DNA from: Gemmatimonadaceae bacterium
Lineage (GTDB): Bacteria; Gemmatimonadota; Gemmatimonadetes; Gemmatimonadales; Gemmatimonadaceae
Direction of reading: 5' to 3'
DNA length: 64,000 bases
Assembly: GCA_019637355.1 (NCBI GenBank)
Contig: JAHBVT010000001.1
Coordinates: forward strand, 2,077,192 to 2,141,191
Part shown: positions 43,912 through 52,385 of the stretch, piece by piece
How the letters are laid out: the number at the start of each line of letters is the position of its first letter
Numbering within the stretch: the first letter of the stretch is position 1
Position numbers and translations under genes: made by a program
Notes under the pieces: generated by a model
Told to the model about the DNA's origin: nothing
Database searches by the model: none
What the model saw: only the letters and a program-made list of their open reading frames with translations

Positions 43912-44411
43912 GAGACAGCTCGGCTCGGGTTCCAGCGGCACGATAGGGAGGACGCGCGGCACACGTTATCGGGTAGCGCTCGCGAGAGCGTGGATCCCCG
44001 CGCATAGAACGCGCCTGCTCCGGACGAATCCACTTCGTGCCGCTCCGGTCTCCTGGAGACTGACCGGCGTATAGCAGCAGGATTCATCGTCGAAGCCGCC
44101 GCTGGCATCCGAGCCCGTTGCTTCACCACCCTCGACGCGGGAGCGCCGATGTAGATCGTGCCCTTGACGGATGCCCAGTCATAGCAACGTGTGCTTCTGC
44201 TGCGAGCACTCCGATAACCGCGACCAGCCAAGCGCTTGTCGACAGCAAATCGAGTCATGCTGCTCGCGCCATCATCATTGCGGATCTTGGTGCACGCATT
44301 GCAAACAGGCACAACGCTCGAGCTGCATTTTTTCGCTTCGCGAGAACCGAGCCTGCTGGTCGTGGTCATTTTCAACGATCAGGTCTGGTTCAAGTTACAC
44401 GCAAATGCACC
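43912..44411. other. non-coding stretch after IS110 with paired elements
   Basis: No convincing gene. The first 150 bases have several complementary segments: GTGGAT (43990-43995) with ATCCAC (44028-44033), CCGGTC (44045-44050) with GACCGG (44062-44067), and GTCTCC (44048-44053) with GGAGAC (44055-44060). If the element is of the IS1111 subgroup its guide RNA would lie here. From about 44170 on the base composition is AT-richer and CATG appears (44256), so the imported block starts around there. Confidence 0.4.
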
Positions 44412-45410
44412 TCACCGTTGTCGCACGGTCCACCGGAGGCGTACAATGCCAGGAAGCGGATCTTGGACGAGTGCGAAGAAATGACCCGACGATACAGCAA
44501 TGGATGGGGTGGCAAAACTCAGCCGCCGAGATTCGAGGTAGCGCTTGCCGCTTATTGAGTACAGGTCGACGATCGCTCTCTCCTGATCACGACCGTCGGG
44601 GGCGACTACGAAAAGAGTGTCAGCGCGCACTGCAATTGTGCGAACTGCCTCAACGGCGTCGGGATTAATACGGAGCATCGTTTCGTTGCGTTGCCCTGTG
44701 GGATACGCTTTGTACTCGGCGAACGCAATTCTTGTCACGCCCGGGTGCAACACGCTTGCAGAACCCTCAGGAGAGATGCTGAGCAAGAGACTTGACCACC
44801 TGAACGCGACAATTGCACCTCCGTCATGAGTGGTGGCAATGAATGCTTCGCGCTGTGCCTGGTTCAGCGGAGCCAGTTCGGGTACCTCCGACACCAGACG
44901 GAGCACGTTTCCCGCGGAATCGAACACGGTGGCGAGCTCGCCCTTACCCTGTTGCGTGAGTCCGATCCATTGTCCGCCGCGCGCCTGCGCGTCGCCACGG
45001 CGGGTTCCGACGCTCAACCTCGACTCCACGTACGTACGCCCGTCCGAGCGAAGTCGGAGTAGCTTTGAGTTTCCGCGATCTAGTACCCACAACTGGCCGC
45101 TGGCGTCGCACGACACGCCGCCAAGCTGCTGAAACTCGCCCGGACCACTGCCGCGTCGTCCAAAACGCCAAAGCGATTTCAGAGTCGTATCAACGGCTAC
45201 GAGATGTTGATCGTCATAGTCCATCACGACCACTCCCCAGCCGCAGTGTGCGAGTCTTTGCGGATTCACCAGCAAGTCACCGGTAGCGTCCTGCAATCGC
45301 GATACAATCTCCCATTGCCCCCCAGGAAAGCGCCTTCCTTCCTGCGCGAAAAGGGAGCCGATTGCGGGAAGCAGCGCGAAGAAGGCGCGAGCTACGGCAG
45401 AGGCATTCAT
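44412..45410 (-). CDS. secreted six-bladed beta-propeller protein
   Basis: A 332-residue exported protein with a signal peptide (AFFALLPAIGSLFA). The blade pattern is of NHL/6-bladed type, with FGRRGSGPGEFQQLGG near 84-99 and WVLDRGNSKLLRLRSDG after it. No enzyme residues are seen. Propellers of this type often bind partners. Last gene of the four-gene Cys-peptide operon; ATG 45410 overlaps the thioredoxin-like stop by four bases. Lower G+C than the backbone and one CATG (44825). Confidence 0.85.
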   Translation of the reverse strand: MNASAVARAFFALLPAIGSLFAQEGRRFPGGQWEIVSRLQDATGDLLVNPQRLAHCGWGVVVMDYDDQHLVAVDTTLKSLWRFGRRGSGPGEFQQLGGVSCDASGQLWVLDRGNSKLLRLRSDGRTYVESRLSVGTRRGDAQARGGQWIGLTQQGKGELATVFDSAGNVLRLVSEVPELAPLNQAQREAFIATTHDGGAIVAFRWSSLLLSISPEGSASVLHPGVTRIAFAEYKAYPTGQRNETMLRINPDAVEAVRTIAVRADTLFVVAPDGRDQERAIVDLYSISGKRYLESRRLSFATPSIAVSSGHFFALVQDPLPGIVRLRWTVRQR

Positions 45411-45925
45411 CGTCTCACCTCGTTGGAGTCAAGAAGCAACCCGAACCTTCCGTTGAGGAACGCGCGCTCTGAAATCGCGGCATCTCCGTAAAGCGCAGCC
45501 TCCAGCTCGCCGCGGCGTAACGAGTAGAGCGTTGGAATGCCGCCTTCCGGAAGGGCAAGTCTTCTGGCCAACTCAGACTGATCCACGACTTCAGAAGTAA
45601 TTGATCCATCTAAGGCGAGGTCGGCACGAACACGCGCGTGGATTGAGTCTTCCATAGAGACCCCAAAGAACAGGATGCGTACCGGAACACCATGGTGACT
45701 TGAGAGACGCTCCAGAGCGGCGACGAAGTCGCTCTTCAGTGCGCAAGTTGCGGGGTTAACCATCAACACAATGCCAGTCGGGGCTTCGAGAGCAGAGCGA
45801 ACTTCATCAACTACTTCCCGCGCTCGGGACACTGACCCCACGGATTGACGAGAGCAGCCTGCGAGCGCCGCGACGAAGAGCGGTGTGAAGGATGCCAGAA
45901 GTCGCATCCGGACCCGTCTGTTCAT
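45407..45925 (-). CDS. lipoprotein with thioredoxin-like fold and one active-site cysteine
   Basis: A 172-residue lipoprotein. Lipobox LAGC gives Cys24. The rest follows a thioredoxin fold: strand GIVLMVNPATCALK with a single Cys where TlpA has CxxC, and a cis-Pro loop GGIPTLYSL. One cysteine argues for an isomerase, mixed-disulfide partner or binding role rather than a full oxidoreductase (inference). ATG 45925 overlaps the DsbA-like stop, and its own stop overlaps the propeller start, so the three are strictly coupled. Confidence 0.82.
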   Translation of the reverse strand: MNRRVRMRLLASFTPLFVAALAGCSRQSVGSVSRAREVVDEVRSALEAPTGIVLMVNPATCALKSDFVAALERLSSHHGVPVRILFFGVSMEDSIHARVRADLALDGSITSEVVDQSELARRLALPEGGIPTLYSLRRGELEAALYGDAAISERAFLNGRFGLLLDSNEVRR

Positions 45926-46584
45926 GGCTTGCCCTCGGGTGCGAGGAGGAGTGATTCAAGCGAATCGGTCGACAGTGCGCCATAGTAGAGTCTGCCCCGA
46001 ACGACCAGAGCTGGGGTGCCAAGCAACCCAAGCTCGCGCGCCCGACGGGAATCCGATTCAACCCGATCTTTTGGGGCGCGAGTGTCGAAACAGGAGGCGA
46101 CTTCGGCTTGCTCCGACGTGGGCGTTGAACCTACGAGTAGTTCGCGGACTATGGAATCGGTCAAGGGCCCCCTGTCAACAGCGGAGTACAGCCTTAGGTC
46201 TACGCTCGAGCTTACGCCGACGCGTGCCGCGCACTCGACGGCTACTGCCGCAGTGACTGACATCGAATCACCCGAGACGATGAAGTGGTGTACACTCACG
46301 CTCAACCGTCCCGGATGCTTTGCATCCAAGCTCCTAAGATTGCGCGCCAGCACGCTGCAGCTCGGACAGAGGTAGTCCGAGATCACTACGACCGCAGTGC
46401 CCGACTCGCTCAGATGTATCGATGTCGCCTCGAGGGAATCCGTGAACGCGCCCTCACGGAGGCCACTAACTTGCAGCGGCTCGCGGTGACCGAATTGGAC
46501 TGCTGCAATTGCAGTGAGGACAAGTGAGCCCGCAATCAAGGCGTAGCCTACGAGGTACTCACGCATGTGCTCAATGAGCTTCAT
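45922..46584 (-). CDS. membrane-anchored DsbA/thioredoxin-4-like protein with CPSC motif
   Basis: A 220-residue protein. A membrane helix near 8-26 (LVGYALIAGSLVLTAIAAV) anchors a periplasmic thioredoxin-fold domain. The active site is CPSC in SDYLCPSCSVL near 70, and the cis-Pro loop is GTPALVV near 190. This fits BdbD/DsbG-like thiol oxidoreductases. I choose ATG 46584; a GTG at 46668 with GAGAGG upstream would add 28 residues and leave only 20 bases after the peptide gene. Probably forms or shuffles disulfides in the six-cysteine peptide encoded first in the operon. Confidence 0.85.
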   Translation of the reverse strand: MKLIEHMREYLVGYALIAGSLVLTAIAAVQFGHREPLQVSGLREGAFTDSLEATSIHLSESGTAVVVISDYLCPSCSVLARNLRSLDAKHPGRLSVSVHHFIVSGDSMSVTAAVAVECAARVGVSSSVDLRLYSAVDRGPLTDSIVRELLVGSTPTSEQAEVASCFDTRAPKDRVESDSRRARELGLLGTPALVVRGRLYYGALSTDSLESLLLAPEGKP

Positions 46585-46688
46585 CGGCGACTGGATGGCG
46601 GGAGCGGGTGAGCGTGATCGGCAAATGCGGGGCAACCGAGAGGCAATGCCGTCGAATTTCAGCGACACTGCCTCTCAGCGGGCGTCCG

Positions 46689-46910
46689 TTACGTCTGGTT
46701 GTAGCGCCCGTCGCAGATCTTGCTAGTGCCGTCGCTACAACTCAGCATGTAGCAGTCCTGATCGGCATCGGAGCACTTGCTCGGTTTACAGCGACACCCC
46801 TCCTCGTCCGCCTTTGCCGTCGAAGCACTCACGGCGAGTGCTCCGAATGTCAGCATCGGGATTGCAACTGCTACCCACACGAACTTGCGGAGCTTTGACT
46901 GGTGCATCAT
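46689..46910 (-). CDS. exported six-cysteine peptide precursor
   Basis: A 73-residue precursor. Residues 6-34 are a signal peptide (KLRKFVWV.., STAKA before the cut). The mature part of about 39 residues has cysteines at 39, 41, 46, 53, 58 and 66, charged and polar residues between, and no repeats. Three disulfides are possible. ATG 46910 has GGAGG eight bases upstream. It heads the operon with two thioredoxin-fold proteins and the propeller. It recalls the exported Cys-rich peptides of Bacteroidota that sit beside six-bladed propellers and TlpA-like proteins (NVEALA type, from memory); sequence identity is not claimed. Role unknown: signal, toxin, metal binder or surface peptide. Confidence 0.8.
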   Translation of the reverse strand: MMHQSKLRKFVWVAVAIPMLTFGALAVSASTAKADEEGCRCKPSKCSDADQDCYMLSCSDGTSKICDGRYNQT

Positions 46911-47330
46911 CGGTCGTGCCTCCAAACGTTGTGGTGTGGAACAACGAGATGCGTTCCGTAGGCAACTCGGAAGACGCGCGGAAATTGTTGCGATGGGTGC
47001 ACGCAGGCGCAAGATGTGTCAAACCGCCGCAGTCTTGGCTTTCGAGGTAGAAAAATGGATATATTACGACTTGCTCGGTCGATTGAGGCAAGTAGAATGT
47101 GTTGTACCGATGTGGCGCAAGGCTCGATAGGGGCGACAAGATTCCAGCCCAGCGCCTCGCGCTGTACGGTCGATCTGGGGCGTGGCGAGCGAGCCAGTGA
47201 CAGGCATCGAGTCCGAGTTCGTGACCACCAACCGGCGCTTCAGAATGCGCTGCCGATTTCTCATGACCGCTGTCTCATCCGAGTCGAGCGATTGCGCGGG
47301 ATGCCAAGAGGAGTAGTGATTGATTCGCCG
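46911..47330. other. control region of the Cys-peptide operon
   Basis: No gene recognised. On the minus strand TAATAT (47061-47066) could be a -10 and TTGCCT (47086-47091) a -35, with a 19-base spacer that is longer than ideal, about 150 bases ahead of the peptide start. Base composition is AT-richer than the backbone, and CATG occurs at 47262. The far end meets the IS30 relic. Confidence 0.35.
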
Positions 47331-47433
47331 CGCGCATTCACATAGTAAGTGCAACAAAGTCCCCACGCCCGAATGCGGGTGAGGTGACCTGGGGCAGGCT
47401 AGGCTTCAGTTCTCCTCCAAGAGAAAGGACGCC

Positions 47434-48361
47434 ATGACCTACACCCAGATCACCCTTGAAGAAAGGTACGACATTCACGCGCTCCGCAAGCTGGGCTGGA
47501 CGCCGGCGGCCATCGCCCGGCGTCTCGGGCGGCACCGCAGCACCATCACGCGCGAGATCCGCCGCAACGCTTGGCGCCGGAACCAGGTGGGCTACTACCC
47601 GCTGGTCGCGCAGAGCTACACGAACGAGCGGCGGCGGGTGGCGCGGCGCGGGACGCAGTTCTCGGCTGCGGAGTGGGCCTTCTCGAGTACTGGCCTCGCG
47701 AGGACTGGAGTCCGGAGCAGATTGTCGGCTTTCACGCCCGCTTCGGGATCCACACGCCGAGCCACGAGACGAACTATCGACGCATCTGGCAGGACAAGCA
47801 GGCCGGCGGCACGCTGTGGACGCACCTGCGCATCGTGACGAAGAACCTGCGGAAGCGCTATGGCACCTGCGACAGTCGCGGGCGCCTCGCGGGCAAGCGC
47901 CATATCTCGACGCGGCGCCGCTCGTGCCGCTCGTCATACGCGACGAGCACCTCATGGGCGTCCTTCGCGACGTCGATTGCGACCCAAGTGCCCGGGGCGG
48001 TATCGTGGGGAATCGGATGCCAGTCGTCATCGGTGCTCCTGGTGGTCGGGATACCATCCAGGATGCCGCCGCTCTGCACGGCTGGCCATCCTCCTTCCGT
48101 ATGTACTACGGGACGGAGTTCCACTCGTACGCGAAGCTCGAGGCACTGGTCGATGCCAAGTGCTACTTCGCGACGCCGCATCACTCGTGGGAGCGCGGCA
48201 GCAACGAGAACGCGAACGGCCTGATCCGGCAGTACCTGCCGAAGCGCCGCTCGATGAAGCAGCTCACACAGCGCGACTGCCAGCGCATCGCGGACAAACT
48301 CAACCGCCGCCCGCGCAAGCGGCTCGGCTTCAGAACTCCGGAGGAGGTCTATGCGGCCTGA
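47434..48361 (+). pseudogene. IS30-family transposase remnant
   Basis: The N-terminus (ATG 47434, TLEERYDIHALRKLGWTPAAIARRLGRHRS helix-turn-helix) is intact to about 47670. The frame then shifts to LEYWPREDWSPEQIVGFHARF and up to RGRLAGKRHISTR near 47912. The catalytic middle with the first Asp is missing and replaced by unrelated DNA. A third frame from about 48100 supplies YYGTEFHSYAKLE (second Asp changed), GSNENANGLIRQYLPKR with the Glu, and the C-terminus. At least two frameshifts and one substitution make it non-functional. Confidence 0.9.
47915..48095 (-). pseudogene. N-terminal fragment of a different IS110 recombinase inside the IS30 relic
   Basis: On the minus strand this segment reads ..GIPTTRSTDDDWHPI.. 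then TWVAIDVAKDAHEVLVAYDE, the start of an IS110-family DEDD domain with its first Asp. It replaces roughly the same length of IS30 coding sequence. It is not a copy of the IS110 at 42623-43911, whose equivalent reads WLGWDVHKASVTSAVL. Ends are approximate. Confidence 0.75.
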
Positions 48362-48419
48362 CGCTCAGTGTTGCACTTCGCGGTTGACTTCACAAATCCA
48401 GTCTCCCTAGTGAACGCCG

Positions 48420-49265
48420 TCAGCCGTTGTACAGGCGCGACGCCAGCGCGTCTCGCAGGCGCGCCGTGATCGGCCCCACCCTCCCCTTCCCCACCGGACG
48501 CCCGTCCAGCGTGACGATGGCCTGCACGTCGGTGGTCGTTCCGCAGACGAAGACTTCCTCGGCACGCGCGAGATCCACCAGCGCGACGGGACGATCCTCG
48601 AAGGCGATGCCCTGCTCGCGGATGATCTCCAGCAACACCGCGCGCGTGATGCCCGGCAGGATGTAGTTGCTCAGCGGTGCCGTGCGAAGCACGCCGTCGA
48701 GGACGACGAAGCAGTTGGTGGCCGCACCTTCGGTGACCATTCCGTCGCGATGCAGGATCGCCTCGTAGGCACCGGCCTCGCTTGCCGCCTGCCGCGCCAT
48801 CACGGGGCCGAGCAGGTTCACCGTCTTGAGATCGCAACGCGCCCAGCGCTGGTCAGGATACGTGATGCCTTTGGCGCCGTTGGCGCGCATCTCGAGATTC
48901 GGGACGAAGCGCGAGGCCGAGCCGTAGATCGTCGTCGCCGTGCCGGCCGGCGGGAAGTGATGTGTGCGGGCCGTCGCGCCGCGCGTCACCTGCAGGTACA
49001 CGGTGGCTTCGCCGTCCGTGAGCGCGTTGTCCTTGAGCAGGCGCAGGCACACGTCGCGCAGGCCCTCGGTGCCCGTCGGGTCGATGCGTAGTCCGCTGAG
49101 GCCCTGCGCCATCCGCGACGCGTGCGCGTCCCACGCGAAGAGCTTCCCGTTGATGGCGCGCACCACTTCATAGATGCCGTCGCCGAAGATGAACCCGCGG
49201 TCCTCCACCGGGATCAGCGCCTCGGCCTTCGGGACGAAGCGGCCGTTCAGGTACACCGTGCTCAT
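48420..49265 (-). CDS. D-amino acid transaminase / class IV aminotransferase
   Basis: A 281-residue fold-type IV PLP enzyme. The PLP lysine is in CDLKTVNLLGPVMA near 143, and EGAATNCFVV near 178 and the GTTTDVQAI phosphate loop near 240 fit. The N-terminal DRGFIFGDGIYEVVR is typical. D-alanine aminotransferases supply D-Glu or D-Ala for peptidoglycan; branched-chain enzymes are close relatives and cannot be excluded. It ends 58 bases from the IS30 relic and follows the metallopeptidase gene by three bases. Confidence 0.9.
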   Translation of the reverse strand: MSTVYLNGRFVPKAEALIPVEDRGFIFGDGIYEVVRAINGKLFAWDAHASRMAQGLSGLRIDPTGTEGLRDVCLRLLKDNALTDGEATVYLQVTRGATARTHHFPPAGTATTIYGSASRFVPNLEMRANGAKGITYPDQRWARCDLKTVNLLGPVMARQAASEAGAYEAILHRDGMVTEGAATNCFVVLDGVLRTAPLSNYILPGITRAVLLEIIREQGIAFEDRPVALVDLARAEEVFVCGTTTDVQAIVTLDGRPVGKGRVGPITARLRDALASRLYNG

Positions 49266-49268
49266 CGC

Positions 49269-50852
49269 TTACCCCACCATCCGTTCGATGCCGGCGATGA
49301 CGGGGCGGAAGGAGAGGCCCTTCCCGGCCACGCGCGCCGCCTGTTCGTGCGCCAACTCCGTCTGCCCGTGCGCAAAGAGCTCCTCGACGATCCACGGACC
49401 GGCTTTGGGATTCCGATACCAGTCCTCGTCGAAACGCTCACGCAGCGACTCGTCGAGCACGGCTTGCAGCTGCCAGGCCCGCAGGTAGCGCGCGGCGTAG
49501 TAGCGCGGATCTACGTCCACGAAGGCGTCGCTGCGCTGGTACCGGAAGCCCGTGGCCTTGCTGAGGATGTCCACGTAGAGGTCGGGCAGTGCCGCCCAAC
49601 TCACCTTGCCACCGTGCAGCTCGATCTCATAGATGAGCTTGGCGCAGTAGCGCCGCACGAAGTGCAGCTCCTCGAAGCCCATATAGCGCAGGAAGGCCGG
49701 CATCGCCTTGGCGTCCAGCGTGGCGTAGCGCGAGAGCCAGCCTCGGTCCTTCAGGCGGTGATCGAAGAGCATCGCGTAGCCTTCGGTCACCGAGTTGTCG
49801 CCGAGCCAACGGAACTCGAATGGCAGCGTGCGCCGCATATTCGCGAAGTGCAGCGCGTGCCCCAACTCGTGCAGCAGGGTCATCCAGTCGTTCTGGCCGC
49901 CGTGCGGACGCAGCACCAGGTGCACGACGTCAGGGATGCGCACGGGCGCGCAAAACGCGCGCGGGCGCTTGCCGGTGCGCTCGCCGGTGTCGTAGCGCAC
50001 GCGGCCCTCGGCGTCAGGCGAGATGCCCATCTCGCTGACCTGGCGGCGCACCGCCGCTTCCATTGCGTCGGCCGGGAAGTGCGCGTCGAACTGCGGCGCG
50101 CGCATCAGCGCGGCCACGTCCGCGCGCGTGGCCTCGGCGGGCGTCAGACCCAGCCCCCGCTTCAGGAACTCCGGCAGCAACTCGTCGAAAATATCCTGCG
50201 TGTCGCGCAGGAAGGCCTCACACTCGGCGCGCAGGGCGTGCAGCTCGATGCCGCTCAGCGCTTCCCAGGTCGCGTTGTAGTCGGGCGCGATCCCAAGCGC
50301 CGTGATGATCTCGTGTTCGCGCGCGAACTTCTCCTGGCGCATCGGCGCGAGCTCGGCTTGGACGAGCGTTGACCGCGCGTCGTCGAGCACACGGCGGGCC
50401 TTGGCGTCGCGCGTGTTGCCGAGCGTGATCGGCACGCGCTGGTACGGCTCGGCGCTGCCGTCGGGCAGCCGGACGACGGCGGCGTTCTCCCAGGCGATCT
50501 CGCGTTCGTCGAGTGCGGCGAGTTCACGGCCGACGCGCGACTCCAGCAGCCAGTCCACGATCAGTCTGGCCGAGCGCAGGGCGGCGGCATCACCGCCTTC
50601 GGTGAACGCGCGCGCCGGTTCGTCGGGCGAAGCAGTGACGGCCGCGCGGGCCGCGGTGAAGTACTCCAGCGCCTGCGCGAAGGCTTCGTCGCCGTAGGCC
50701 GCCTCGTGTGCCGCGTACACCGGCTGCAGCGCCGGCGATGATTTCAGTCCTGCATAGGCTGCGTGGTACTCGGCCGAGATCGCTTCGAGAAATGCTTCGC
50801 CGCGGGCGCGCAGCCCGTCCAGCGACCCGTCGATCGGAGGCGAGATCGGCAT
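49269..50852 (-). CDS. M3/M2-like zinc metallopeptidase
   Basis: A 527-residue cytoplasmic protein without signal peptide. HELGH in TLLHELGHALHF near 338-342 and a Glu in NSVTEGYAMLF about 25 residues later make a gluzincin site, as in oligoendopeptidase F and M2/M32-type enzymes. The helical N-terminal half forms the channel. Likely degrades short peptides. It lies three bases upstream of the aminotransferase gene and ten bases after glyQS, so it may be in the same unit. Confidence 0.85.
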   Translation of the reverse strand: MPISPPIDGSLDGLRARGEAFLEAISAEYHAAYAGLKSSPALQPVYAAHEAAYGDEAFAQALEYFTAARAAVTASPDEPARAFTEGGDAAALRSARLIVDWLLESRVGRELAALDEREIAWENAAVVRLPDGSAEPYQRVPITLGNTRDAKARRVLDDARSTLVQAELAPMRQEKFAREHEIITALGIAPDYNATWEALSGIELHALRAECEAFLRDTQDIFDELLPEFLKRGLGLTPAEATRADVAALMRAPQFDAHFPADAMEAAVRRQVSEMGISPDAEGRVRYDTGERTGKRPRAFCAPVRIPDVVHLVLRPHGGQNDWMTLLHELGHALHFANMRRTLPFEFRWLGDNSVTEGYAMLFDHRLKDRGWLSRYATLDAKAMPAFLRYMGFEELHFVRRYCAKLIYEIELHGGKVSWAALPDLYVDILSKATGFRYQRSDAFVDVDPRYYAARYLRAWQLQAVLDESLRERFDEDWYRNPKAGPWIVEELFAHGQTELAHEQAARVAGKGLSFRPVIAGIERMVG

Positions 50853-50861
50853 ACGCCTGCG

Positions 50862-52235
50862 TCAGCCCACCAGCGTCGAGTCGGCCGTCACGTGATCGGC
50901 CTCGAGGTAGCGCGTGAGCACGTCGATCACCTGACCGGTGGACACGCGAATCTGCCCCATATTGTCGCGGAAGCGAATCGTCACGTCATTATTGGCCGTG
51001 GAATCGCTGTCGATCGTGATCCCGAACGGCGTGCCGGCTTCGTCCTGACGGCGGTAGCGGCGGCCGATGGCGCCAGCCTCGTCGTAGAACACGTTGAACT
51101 TCTTGCGCAGCGCCGCGGCGAGCTTCTCCGCCATCTCCGGCTGGCCGTCCTTCTTGGTGAGCGGGAATACGCCCGCCTTGATCGGCGCCAGCACCGGGTG
51201 GAAGCCCATCACCGTGCGCCCTTCCTGCTCGCCCGGGACGGCTTCCTCACGCAGCGCGTTGACCATCACCGCCAGCGTCACGCGATCCGCGCCCACGGAC
51301 GTCTCGATCACGTAGGGCACGTAGCGCTTGTTGTTGGCTTGGTCCACGTACTCGAGCTTCTTGGACGAGAACTGCTGGTGCTGCGTGAGGTCGAAATCGC
51401 TGCGGTTGTGGACGCCCTCGATCTCCTGGAAGCCCAGCGAGCCGCCGAAGTCGAAGTTGATGTCGAAGGCCGCGCGGGCGTAGTGCGCGAGCTCCTTGTC
51501 CGAGTGCTGATGGAACTCGAGGCGGTTGCGGTCGAGGCCGAGGCCCAGGTGCCAGTCGAGGCGGGCCTGCTTCCAGCGCTCGAAGTGCTCCATATCCGTG
51601 CCCGGCTCGACGAAGAACTGCATCTCCATCTGCTCGAACTCGCGCGTGCGGAACGTGAAGTTCCCCGGCGTGATCTCGTTGCGGAAGGCCTTGCCGATCT
51701 GCGCGATGCCGAAGGGCACCTTCTGGCGCGTCGCCTGCTGGACGTTCAGGAAGTTCACGAAGATGCCCTGCGCCGTCTCGGGGCGCAGGTACACGACCGC
51801 CGCCGAGTCCTCGACGGGGCCCATAAACGTCTTGAACATCAAGTTGAACTGCCGCGGCTCGGTGAGCTGGCAGTCCGTGTGCTCGCCCGGCTTCTTGCTC
51901 GGCTTCCGCGGGCACTGGGCGTCAGCGAGCTTGTCGGCGCGGAAGCGCGCCTTGCAGGCCTTGCAGTCCACCAGCGGGTCGGAGAAGCCGCTGACGTGGC
52001 CAGACGCCTCCCAGACCTTCGGGTGCATCAGGATGGCCGCGTCGAGGCCTTCGACGTCGTCGCGCTCGCGGACCATCGTATTCCACCAGCGCGTCTTGAC
52101 GTTGTTCTTGAGCTCGACGCCCAGCGGGCCGTAGTCCCAGACGGATCCGGTGCCGCCGTAGATCTCGGAGGACTGGAAGATGAAGCCGCGGCGCTTGGCG
52201 AGGCTGACCAGGGTTTCGAGGACGTCGGGACGCAT
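50862..52235 (-). CDS. glyQS: glycyl-tRNA synthetase, dimeric type
   Basis: A 457-residue class II synthetase. Motif 1 to 3 regions are visible, with [11 protein letters not shown] at the start, [10 protein letters not shown] (motif 2, near 185), and [10 protein letters not shown] (motif 3). The zinc pair CKACKARF and a second Cys pair in the insertion are present. C-terminal anticodon domain begins near 350 with [10 protein letters not shown]. Length fits bacterial and archaeal-type dimers rather than the alpha2beta2 form. Confidence 0.96.
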   Translation of the reverse strand: MRPDVLETLVSLAKRRGFIFQSSEIYGGTGSVWDYGPLGVELKNNVKTRWWNTMVRERDDVEGLDAAILMHPKVWEASGHVSGFSDPLVDCKACKARFRADKLADAQCPRKPSKKPGEHTDCQLTEPRQFNLMFKTFMGPVEDSAAVVYLRPETAQGIFVNFLNVQQATRQKVPFGIAQIGKAFRNEITPGNFTFRTREFEQMEMQFFVEPGTDMEHFERWKQARLDWHLGLGLDRNRLEFHQHSDKELAHYARAAFDINFDFGGSLGFQEIEGVHNRSDFDLTQHQQFSSKKLEYVDQANNKRYVPYVIETSVGADRVTLAVMVNALREEAVPGEQEGRTVMGFHPVLAPIKAGVFPLTKKDGQPEMAEKLAAALRKKFNVFYDEAGAIGRRYRRQDEAGTPFGITIDSDSTANNDVTIRFRDNMGQIRVSTGQVIDVLTRYLEADHVTADSTLVG

Positions 52236-52246
52236 TTGGGACTGAT

Positions 52247-52381
52247 GACGGAGGACGGAAGCGGCGTGCAGAGCGGAAATCTACACCGTGGCGCGATTTC
52301 TGGCTCTCACAGGAGTCCCTCGGAGAAGGTCTGTGCGGTACCGCTGCTGCCTTCCGTCCTCCGTCCTCCGTCCTCCGTCTT
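52247..52381. repeat. inverted repeat with a (CCTCCGT)n tract upstream of glyQS
   Basis: GACGGAGGACGGAAG (52247-52261) and CTTCCGTCCTCCGTC (52351-52365) are perfect 15-base complements 89 bases apart. The right arm runs on as a short tandem repeat of CCTCCGT to about 52381. It lies between purA and glyQS, both on the minus strand. Probably an interspersed genomic repeat; as RNA it could form a long stem before glyQS. Confidence 0.65.
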
Positions 52382-52385
52382 CAGC

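Larger units (their letters stand above)
47331..48395 (+). mobile_element. decayed IS30-family element carrying an IS110 fragment
   Basis: Terminal repeats share AAGTGCAACA (47347-47356) and its complement TGTTGCACTT (48369-48378); 16 of 26 bases match over the wider ends. The transposase gene inside is broken in several places and part of it is replaced. It borders the imported block on the right, so it may have helped bring it in, or may have been left by later insertion. Confidence 0.75.

Noticed and set aside
43791-44375. 194-codon minus-strand frame after IS110
   Set aside because: Overlaps the IS110 C-terminus antisense and looks like low-complexity shadow sequence.
44118-44558. 146-codon plus-strand frame in the imported block
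   Set aside because: It starts in the IS110 tail region and runs antisense into the propeller gene, with no signal peptide, domain or ribosome site.
47434-48361. Programmed frameshift expression of the IS30 relic
   Set aside because: The catalytic core is replaced by unrelated sequence and the second Asp is changed, so no shift could restore an active enzyme.
52236-52385. T-box riboswitch ahead of glyQS, suggested by GGTACCGC near 52338
   Set aside because: The match is a short palindrome without the longer T-box context, the specifier stem or a terminator/antiterminator pair.
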